From Paraphysomonas bandaiensis (lineage: Eukaryota; Chrysophyceae): 64,000 nucleotides of DNA. Positions 56,101-64,000 of the stretch are shown here, piece by piece (position 1 is the stretch's first letter; every line of letters begins with the position of its first letter). The stretch lies in assembly GCA_965644295.1 (NCBI GenBank), contig CBFFRP010000146.1, forward strand, positions 62,001 through 126,000. Direction: 5' to 3'. The notes beneath the pieces were generated by a model. It made no database searches, had not been told where the DNA came from, and saw nothing but the letters and a program-made list of their open reading frames with translations. The position numbers and the translations under genes were made by a program.

Positions 56101-58488
56101 ACTGAAGAATTTTTTAGTAAATGTAGTTTCCGATATTCGAGTTGTGATATGCACATACGATGGCGACACTGAGGAGTCCATGGATTGGAGAGAAATGCTT
56201 GCTTACTTGACCGATAATCGAAACCCTTTTGTTACTGTGCAGTTGCTACCGAAGTATGTCGAACCGAAACGTGGAATGATTGAGCATGTCCCAGATGATA
56301 TGATGGAGCGCTATGGCGTAGATTCGGAAAATAATAGCGCCGAGTTATCCTTTGATGATGATGTGACGGAGGAACCAGGGGAGTCTCGTGTACAGAAAGG
56401 ACCACCAGATATTGATGGTGGATTGCATCCATCCTGGGAGCACGTATTTCACATAAAGTTTAAACCACCCAAGCTTACTAATTGTCCCGTTTTATTTTCG
56501 GATATTTTACAGCTGAATATAGAACATAGCCGTAAATATATTATCATCATGGTGCGTGTCGCGACGGATAGATCCCTCTTCATGACAGCCTATGATCCGA
56601 GAACTGCGACTGAGTACATGCTGTTTGGTGGCCCCACGAAGTGGTGTGTACCGGACATTTCTAATGATGATATGGTTGTTCTAAAAAAAGAGTATCCACA
56701 TTTCGACCCTCAAAAATGTAGCCGCTTAGATTTTTTCCAGAAACAACTGGAGGACGCCATATCCGCCCATGATAATCCTCGAGCGAAACCGATGGATAAG
56801 TTCAGACTCGGGTTCGCAATAACTCCGAGACTTCTAGTATCTGTGTATAACAAGAAAGGTGGTGGTGGTGAGGAGCTTCTAGGATCATGTCAAGTTTCTG
56901 TATCATCGGTTTTGTCTGGTACTGGAAATAACACGACAATGTTGACAACACTGATGTATGAGGTCCTTGGTGACTCAGGACAACCTTCTTTCTTTAAGGC
57001 CGGCTCCCTCAGCATACAGCTTGGCTACCTCAAGCAGTCAGAAATCGACGCACTAGTGGAATCCAAGAAGTCGTCTAAGGTCAGAAATGCTGAATCTTTG
57101 CAGGCGAGTGGTAGTAGGAAACTATCTGGTACTCTTTCTGTGGCGCAATCAAGAAAATTATCTGCAGAAAACGTGCCATCTCTTCGAGTTGAGGACACGA
57201 AGTTTCACGATAATGGGACTGAAAGCATTGTATCCGCCCGCATGCGAATTGAAAAGTATCAGGCAGAGAAATTGAAACTTCAAGAGGAGTTATCGAAATT
57301 AAAGGAAGAGAAAAAGATGATGGTTGCCGAGGAAGAAAAGACTAAATTATCACAAAATTCACGACAGGGCAGAGTCTCAGCTGATGAATATGAAACACTC
57401 AAGGCTAAGCATGACGCTCTCTTGAAGGAGGCTGAGAAGCTGCGAAAGCAGGCAGAGGGTCGTAGTGCTGAAGAGGTTCGTAACCAGACCGAAAAGCGAG
57501 TTACTGAATCAAGCAGGGCGATCGGTGAAGGCGAAGTGGAGGCAGTTAACGTGACTGATGCAAGTAACAATATTAAGACTATAATCCAAAATATTGTTTC
57601 TGTGTTTGCTACTCGTCATGTGAAGCGTGGTGGTGCGAAGGATGATCCAGAAGCAGCTATGAGGCCGCTTGCTAGAGCAATAAAGGGTTACCAAGATGAT
57701 AATGATTGTGTGTCGGCTGTGGATGTGGAACTGATGTTTGCAGATCTCTTGGTGGTTGTTACTGACTCAGATGTCGAGGTACCTTCTTATGTGTTGTCTA
57801 CGTTGTATTAATACCATTTATAAAAGGTAATATTGGATGAAATCGGCCGCCTTTCCAATGGAAATGTAGCTGTCGTTGCATTTGTCGACTTCTTCAAGTC
57901 TGAATACGCCAAGGCATATGGTGGATCGTTTCAACGGTGTGCGGAAGAACCAGTCATTCAGAAGAAGAACGATAGTAGTAATTCTCATTCGGCAGTAAAG
58001 GAAGTTACCGTTCCAGTGGTTAGAGAAGAACGGATGGACGAGCCTAGCGTATCGACTAGCGGTAAGGAAGAAGTCGCCAATCGCCCCCTGTCTGCAGGAT
58101 CATCTTCCACAATTGACTGGGACACCTATCCTCTACCGGGAGATCATTGGGAGAGGCGAGTGGACAAGAAAAGAAATAGAGTACGAAATTTGCTTTATGT
58201 GTATCGCATATTTACGTTTATGTTTAGGTTTATTATGTGAATCATAAAACGAGAAGTACTCAGTGGGAGCATCCTTTATATCAACCTTCACGCGACAATA
58301 GGCGCGGACACCGATTGAATAAGAGTCAGCGCTCGAGTGATACGTCTGATGTGCAGCAATCTGGAAGTGATTCCAACACTTCGAAGTTAAATAAAACTGC
58401 GCCTATGCAGCCGTTAGCCCCATCGAAAGGAAAGAGCTCTAAGCCTAGCCATAAAACCACTGGACGTGACGTGAGAAGGGGAGCGTGA
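50116..58488 (+). CDS. Giant multidomain calpain with EF hands and WW domain
   Basis: About 2550 residues from 15 exons. The start ATG at 50116 precedes intron 50183-50238. Residues 1-160 are a charged linker. The calpain core has the Cys205 box (QGKLGDCWFLGAL), the His377 box (GNGLKMGHAYSFLACG) and Asn407 (VRLRNPWGFGEWTGPWSD): the full catalytic triad. Intron 3 lies in the conserved LLETYQKWGCLMGTS. Calpain beta-sandwich sequence follows (PREMSTWIANPKVKLSL), then an EF hand (VLDENNDGSISSEEFIRFF). The middle is long and low in similarity, with a second EF hand (FEFFDKNRDGNISFDEFALA), C2-like strands (HPSWEHVFHIKFKPP) and a coiled coil (EKLKLQEELSKLKEEKKMM). The end is a WW domain split by the last intron (PLPGDHWERRVDKKRNR, VYYVNHKTRSTQWEHP). 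A Ca-dependent regulatory protease with a proline-motif docking domain is inferred. Confidence 0.9.
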
Positions 58489-59584
58489 GTTATTGACATT
58501 TGTTAAGCAGTATTTCCTGATCCAGTAGATTGAAGTCGCAGTATTCGTATGACGCACACGCGGGAGACAGAAATCCTTCGGATTCCGGTTAGTTGTCACT
58601 AATAGGAGTGTAATATATATTTTTTAATAAAAAAAGGAAGTTATAACCCTAAATGCACATACGTATTCCAACATATAATGAACAATAGAAATGATATAAT
58701 ATCTGGTAATGAATACAATATAATATATTCTGTAGAAAATATATTCAGACAGTCTTTAGTTGTACGAGGAGGACAGCACTTTTAACAGTTTGCAGTTTAC
58801 TATCTGGTGACAGCACAAATTATAATATCGAACATGATAAGCGTTCTTCGTTGCAGATAATTATCAGAATTGCTCGATATTATATATAGATGAGCTACGT
58901 GGTTATGAAAAGTAATTTATGATTATTATAATATTTTCAAAGACACAAGCATGTGCAATAAATATCAATATTGCAACCCAATATACTTTTACCAGGCTTT
59001 GTTGAAGCCTATTGGAATTTTGTTAAATCCAATATTTTTGATGTTTTGCGCATGATTTAAAATTGCATTTTAATTATGTAAATGATGCATCTATAATTGA
59101 GAAGACGGCAACTTTCATTATTATTAAATTGACTAGGTTGAATAATATGTATCTCACCTTGAAACTTGATTACTACCTAGATGTTCTCATCGTCATTATT
59201 TTTCATTGACATCGAACCTTGACATCGTATTAATTTAAGCTTTTAGTTAGTGCAATATTGACTGATTGATACTATATGAGATATAGTAAGTTTATGATGT
59301 TGTAGCACTGTGAGTTAGGAACCACGTCATTCACCAACATCAACATTCTGTTCTACAAATCATATCTTTAACAGCTACTATATTCTCAGTTTCTTTGTAT
59401 ACTTGTAATAGCTACTCCTATACTGTAGTCATGTATATTCTGTATTTCATTGCTACATAGAATACAGGATAACTACTAGCGATTGGCTTTACCAAACTTC
59501 AAGTACGCACGTAGGAGTTGGTTGTAGTTCAATACATCGAAGGGCTATACGTCAATCATGGGAAAGTCTCCCACACATACTCAA

Positions 59585-59745
59585 GAGCGAAAGTGGTTTC
59601 ACCTTGGTGCTGGTGGTGACTTACAATTCGTAGCGTTAAATGGTAGGATATCAGAGTTAAGCACTAGTTAGTTAAGTTGCAATGCTAAATTAGTTCTGAC
59701 ACTTAATCGCCTATTGCGAATAATAAGGCATTCTCTACACAATAA
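59585..59745 (+). repeat. Dispersed repeat D, copy 3
   Basis: Contains GCGAAAGTGGTTTCACCTTGG, CGTAGCGTTAAATGGTAGGAT and the GTTAAGTTGCAATGCTAAAT tail also seen at 33.1 kb. Confidence 0.7.
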
Positions 59746-60065
59746 AGTGAACAAGTGAAAGTGATCTCAGTATTATCATAAGAGGGAGGATTACCTACAT
59801 AATATATGGCCATTATGTTTGGCATCAATAATATATGAAACAATTCACGGAGCAAGCCATTAGAAAAGCGTTGTAATAGCTATATATTATAAGTACTGGA
59901 ACATAAGTCTTTTCAATTTTTAATTTCGAACAATATTGTAACTAATAATACAATGTCATGTATAAAATAACAATGAACAATAAGATGCACATATCTGATA
60001 TAGATTTTTTATCGTACTATCTATCTCGGAGGTGGTTATGATATAAATATTATTAGGTGAAGGCT

Positions 60066-60154
60066 GCCCTCAACAAAGTCGGACTCGCACCTTTTCGTGT
60101 TGTTCTGGGGGATAAGTACCGGAGTTATTTCTCTGGGAAACTAACGTGAGCCGC
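60066..60154 (+). repeat. Dispersed repeat C, copy 2
   Basis: Inverse copy of 30283-30372; core ACCTTTTCGTG and GATAAGTACCGGAG. Confidence 0.75.
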
Positions 60155-60218
60155 AAACATAGTCAGCAGATATTCTTCTGCCCACTCATAGCCGAATGCT
60201 TGTGTGGTACAAGGGACA

Positions 60219-60500
60219 CCAATAAGTGTCACTTGTGTAGACGACTTTGGGCCCTGACGAATAAACAGACATCCGGGAATGGGCCCACCTCAAGGGCATC
60301 CGGGACAGGGCCCACCTGAAGGGTAACCAGGGTATTGGGCTGCCTGCTGAAGTCAAGCATCCGGGATGTTCACCTTAAGAACTCAGAGCGGAAGTGGTCG
60401 CACCTTGGTGATTTCGGCGACGCACAAGCAGCTTCCGTAGCGTTAAATAGTAGGATTAAAAAAAGTGTGTACTGATTAGTTACAGGTAGAGGTCTAAAAA
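60219..60500 (+). repeat. Dispersed repeat D, copy 4 (most complete)
   Basis: Contains CATCCGGGAATGGGCCCACC, a related second CATCCGGGACAGGG unit, CAGAGCGGAAGTGGTCGCAC and CAGCTTCCGTAGCGTTAAAT. Short internal repeats of CCGGGA and CCCACCT are evident. Confidence 0.8.
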
Positions 60501-60603
60501 AGTTAGTGCAGTTTTTTAACGCCTATTGCTAATAATAAGACTTTCAATATAGGTGAAGGCTGTAGACAGGTGGCGAATTGCGTTTATAAAAAAGTAATTG
60601 CAG

Positions 60604-60769
60604 ACTGGAATACGAGAAACAAAAGGAGCTATTGAATTGCCAGATTCTACTGAACAAGCAACTGCATTTAGATCTGACTACTGACTATAGCTTCATTGTT
60701 AAAGATTTGACGTTTTCAAGTAATATGTTATTAAAGGCTGATGGAGGTGGGATAGATGATTTATTCTGA
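60604..60769 (+). pseudogene. Possible orphan terminal exon
   Basis: After a TTGCAG acceptor-like site the frame reads LEYEKQKELLNCQILLNKQL, then DLTTDYSFIVKDLTFSSNML, and stops at TGA. The composition looks coding, but no upstream exon is identifiable because repeat D lies immediately before it. It may be the tail of a gene disrupted by the repeat, or chance. Confidence 0.3.
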
Positions 60770-61406
60770 CGTTATTATTTAGAGTACACCGTTCATATTA
60801 TCGTCAGATAGAACAAGTATAGATGATTATATTACCAGTGCAACATATTATCCAGTCCTCCACCTGCATATAATTTTATAAATCTTCAACTGTTGAGTAT
60901 TGCTCAGGTAATCTTTCAAATTCCAATAATGCTGAGACTAAAAGTTCTAATTCTATCATATTGTCTACAGGGACAAGTGCATATTTATATATTATCAAAA
61001 TATAGTAGGAGCAGATGTATTCTCCCATCTACCTACTAATATTTTGATGTATTCCAGACGGGTCGAATAGCAGTCAAAATATATTTATCTTTTAAAATTT
61101 TTGTCTCATTTCTGTCATGAAGCACACTGGCATCTAAATACACGATGCAATAAACAGCGTATATGTCAGGGCTGCGTACCAATTACTTGTCAATGACAAC
61201 TTATAACTAATCCTGCAGCTACTGTACAATCATGAGTGCAGCAGGAGGAAGACAGTGTAAATAAATATCTCTTAGTTATTGCACCATTGGCGTTACACAT
61301 TCGGTATACTGCATTTACCAACGTTCAATAGTGCAGCATAATCTAATTCCAAAAGCACGTAAAGTCCAGAAAATGTGCATCATACTTCAAGTCGCAGGCA
61401 TGATAT

Positions 61407-62118
61407 TCATTCTGTCGTACTCATTATTCTGTCTACTTCTTTCACAGCATCACGAACCTACAAGTACATCAGAAATAAAAATATGCACTGCAGTGACAAA
61501 ACTTACACTCGCTAGCAAATCCTGCATTTCTTCAAGACTCGCCATCATATCGACATTTCGCAGAAGTCCTCTATCCTTTACTTTCAGCGTAACAAAATAC
61601 ATGGGAGTGTTATTTCTTCCTCCATGTTTAGAGCGCACAGAATAATCCAGTCTCCAATCAATGTCAACAATAGCTGGTGCACTGATTCCTAATTAGAAGT
61701 TATCTTAATGGAAATCACAAGAGCAAATGTAAAACCTGTCGACTCTAAGTGCGATATTATGCTATCACCATGTTGCGTATACAAATCGACCACAAGTCCA
61801 GCAATATCGCTTGATAATGAATGTTCCACAAACAGATCCCTATCACACCACTATCATTAGCTTTCCCTCATATATATACGTATATATAATAACTAACTTG
61901 ATTTGTTGAGGATCTGCACGTACTTTAGCTGCCTCAAGTAACAATGTTGATAATCCACTGAGAGATATCTCTAATGATTCATCAATTTCAATTGTAGAAT
62001 GCCCTCTTATAACAGTTTGTAAAAAATATTTACAGAGATTTGAAAAGTTTTCAGTGTTGAGAGTTTGGAGACTCTGTATTTCCGTTAAAGTCTTCTGGGA
62101 TACACTTAAAATATCCAT
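61407..62118 (-). CDS. COMM domain protein, COMMD3-like
   Basis: A subunit of the Commander complex, which works with retriever/CCC in endosomal recycling. Exons 62118-61898, 61839-61736, 61688-61507 and 61457-61407 give 185 residues with all phases matching. The N-terminal helical domain includes LSTLLLEAAKVRADPQQIKD. The C-terminal COMM domain begins IVDIDWRLDYSVRSK (the conserved Trp), continues YFVTLKVKDRG and SLEEMQDLLASVRDAVKEVD, and ends shortly after. LLEAAKVRADPQ, IVDIDWRLDY and SLEEMQDLL align best with COMMD3 (LEAGKHRAD, ITDVSWRLEY, SMEQLQDLV). The gene is free-standing, 712 bp from the next gene. Confidence 0.88.
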
Positions 62119-62830
62119 TTATTTATATGTTAATACAGGGGTTGATATGAGATGGTGTTATTATGAGGTAAGGTGATATGTATGTATATATAGAGGGGAT
62201 AGATGTGTAGTTAAGGAGTTTAGTGTTTAATAGCAATGAAATATGCATGTAGATATACATGTATGTACTCCACACTGCTCATACTCATACTGCTGTATAT
62301 CATACCACAGCTATCATATATAGTATACGGTATACCGACTGCTGTATACTACTCGTGCTCGTATCTATGTATACTACTGTAAAATATCCTTGCTGCGATA
62401 CATAGAAAATGGGGATTTTATTGATAATTATCTCTGATTTTCCAGTATTTCAAGATGTTCTGTTCCACAGAGTGAATATCAATTATACGGGTTACATATA
62501 ATGCAAATACATCACATGCGTTCCATATATAGAGAGAGACTACACGGGTTACATGATCTCCACATGGCCCGTATGAATGGTTAAGAAATCTATGGTACTT
62601 TCACAACAAAACTTGTCCCAAAATCAGCCAGTGAACGAAAATTGGTTCTATCTTGGATACAATGCATTGCTTTTGTATGGAGCATGTACCTCATGTGTAT
62701 GGTCCTTATATACAGATGTCTCATCTATATAGACCGAGTGTCTGTAGTAGTACATATGATATATATCTCTTAGCATCTTAAGGGGGGTGTATATATCATG
62801 AACCTGCTTTGATTATTACCCTTCATTCAT
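62119..62830. promoter_or_regulatory. Divergent promoter region
   Basis: Lies between the COMMD3-like gene (-) and the edge gene (+). It has GTATG/TATA-rich low-complexity tracts (62180-62370); no discrete motif is assigned. Confidence 0.4.
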
Positions 62831-64000
62831 ATGATGCCTAAAGGGAAAAATAAAAAAAGTGAGAGTGCATTACCTCAAATACGAGTAGAGATCAAGCATC
62901 GTAAGGATGCAGAGAGCTCTGATGTCGTTACTAGAGTTTCCGAACAATCGACTGCAAGCAATTCGTATGACAGCCAAGATCTCCACGATATTTCTTACTC
63001 AGAACATAAATCGAAGGATTCATGCACTCGAGGTGACTGCTTGTATCATGTCAGTGCGAAGCCATTGACATCGTCTATGTATGTCAAAGCAACTGCGGCG
63101 TCACATTTCAACCACCACGGAAAGCTATCTAAACAGAATAAGTGTGCTGTCGATGAATCCAATGATAAAACTCTCGACGTTCCTAGAAAGCGTGCCGTAA
63201 GTGCTGAGGAACTATCGCACAAGTGGCACTACTCAAGTGCCGATCAAGAAAACTTATCATTTGAGTCTGTACAACTCGTTGAGAGCTACTTGGAATGTCA
63301 TCACAGTTTTGCAGACCCATCCGTACCGAAACTGGAGTGTGGAAGTAATTCAAAGAGTGAAGTAAATGTTACTCGTAGGTCAAAGCAACGGGTACCTGCT
63401 GTAAAGCAGAGAGGAGGTCAGGGAGTGTATCTGGACAGTAAACTGCCCGCTCCAATGAAGTATCAACTGCCCCCTCAGTTAGTGCCTAGTAGTGATAAAG
63501 GTAATGAGCTAACCAGCTCACCAGAGCGATTTCCTGCGGCTGAATCTAACGTCTTAGGATTAAACTTCTACCGTCCTTGTACACCTTTTAATAAGGAAGT
63601 GAATCAGGATTCTGAATTTCTTCTACATGTTGTCGGAAGTGCTGTATGGAAATCTCCTCGAGTAGGCTCTAACTCTGTAGTGACTGGGAGTAGTAAAGAT
63701 TCCAATGACAAGGACTACGAATTAGCGTCGCAATCCTCAATTTCGCCTGCTTGTCGCCATCTCAGTATTCATATTCCGACATCAGCAAGGTATAACGCGA
63801 ATGACTCAAATCTTCCTGTTATCAATACTGCCCATGAAAAGAAGCGCAATTTGTCAGTGACTAGGGTAAAAAGCCCAAGTGTTCAAACGACGGAGTCACA
63901 CACTGATGGTTGTGAGAGTACTACGGAATCATCTGTGAATCATTTTCCGGAAGGCTACAAGAATCAGGATCCCCGAAAATTACGTGTGGGTGTTGTCGTC
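62831..64000 (+). CDS. Large Ser-rich protein, N-terminal part (cut by window edge)
   Basis: An open frame of 390 codons starts at tandem ATGs (62831 and 62834) and runs off the right edge with no stop or obvious intron. It begins MMPKGKNKKSESALPQIRVE and is rich in Ser, Asn, Lys and Asp, with scattered short basic clusters (RRSKQRVPAVKQRGG). No membrane span or known domain appears in the visible part. The last residues (RKLRVGVVV) start a more hydrophobic stretch and may be the beginning of a folded domain. The long stop-free frame strongly supports coding. Confidence 0.75.
   Translation, partial: MMPKGKNKKSESALPQIRVEIKHRKDAESSDVVTRVSEQSTASNSYDSQDLHDISYSEHKSKDSCTRGDCLYHVSAKPLTSSMYVKATAASHFNHHGKLSKQNKCAVDESNDKTLDVPRKRAVSAEELSHKWHYSSADQENLSFESVQLVESYLECHHSFADPSVPKLECGSNSKSEVNVTRRSKQRVPAVKQRGGQGVYLDSKLPAPMKYQLPPQLVPSSDKGNELTSSPERFPAAESNVLGLNFYRPCTPFNKEVNQDSEFLLHVVGSAVWKSPRVGSNSVVTGSSKDSNDKDYELASQSSISPACRHLSIHIPTSARYNANDSNLPVINTAHEKKRNLSVTRVKSPSVQTTESHTDGCESTTESSVNHFPEGYKNQDPRKLRVGVVV

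Larger units (their letters stand above)
58489..61406. other. Repeat-bearing intergenic region
   Basis: AT-rich DNA with two repeat-D copies and one repeat-C copy (59.6-60.5 kb). One possible orphan exon lies at 60604-60769. About 58490-59560 and 60780-61400 show nothing I can support. Confidence 0.55.

Noticed and set aside
60880-60965. 27-codon minus-strand frame (MIELELLVSALLEFERLPEQ)
   Set aside because: Coding-like but very short, ends at a stop without a continuing exon.
1-64000. CRISPR array, operons, ribosome-binding sites
   Set aside because: The window is eukaryotic nuclear DNA with spliced genes; none of these apply and no regular spacer array is present.

Overview
This is nuclear DNA of an intron-rich, AT-rich unicellular eukaryote. 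Hand splicing gives 13 spliced protein genes with about 76 introns. All are GT-AG and most are only 44-58 nt long; exon phases close wherever I summed them. TAA, TAG and TGA all act as stops. The gene set is SCAR/WAVE, a dynamin-related GTPase, a myotubularin, an Erv1-type oxidase, Claspin/Mrc1, a COMMD3-like Commander subunit, a calpain and a twin-domain CNG-type K+ channel, plus a bZIP-like protein and a kinase with a Crinkler-style coiled-coil leader. This fits a heterotrophic, probably motile or phagotrophic protist. A stramenopile (oomycete-like) placement is the best guess from the bZIP, twin-channel and leader-kinase content, but it is inference only.

Layout. 1-339 (-): start of a Ser/Lys-rich protein running off the left edge. 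1250-2979 (+): SCAR/WAVE. 3504-7243 (-): C2-GRAM-myotubularin-IQ phosphatase. 8102-9191 (+): bZIP/SnoaL-like protein. 10169-11083 (-): coiled-coil protein. 11629-15179 (+): dynamin (25 exons). 17046-17847 (+): one-pass membrane protein. 17969-23641: a complete hAT-type transposon with a perfect 8-bp target duplication. It carries a kinase gene, a divergent partner gene with the same 160-bp promoter/leader, nested repeats and a broken transposase relic. 23996-24705 (-): Erv1. 25601-30128 (+): twin K+ channel with an apparent frameshift in the first S4. 30129-35230: repeat-rich gene-poor DNA with two small possible genes. 35236-40865: full-length Copia retrotransposon (-) with LTRs that look identical. 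41691-45968 (-): Claspin/Mrc1. 46456-47810 (+): coiled-coil protein. 48489-49422 (-): SAM methyltransferase. 50116-58488 (+): giant calpain with EF hands and a C-terminal WW domain. 58489-61406: repeats. 61407-62118 (-): COMMD3-like. 62831-64000 (+): start of a Ser-rich protein running off the right edge.

How the genes relate. Several housekeeping genes point to actin and membrane dynamics: SCAR/WAVE drives Arp2/3, dynamin and myotubularin act on membranes and phosphoinositides, and COMMD3 belongs to an endosomal recycling complex. They are not an operon and there is no sign of co-regulation beyond head-to-head spacing (Claspin and the 369-aa gene share a 487-bp divergent promoter region).

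The most unusual object is the hAT element. Its cargo is a kinase/leader gene pair arranged as a perfect inverted repeat of promoter plus first 70 coding bases. Each copy continues into a different downstream coding sequence, which looks like module swapping inside a mobile element.
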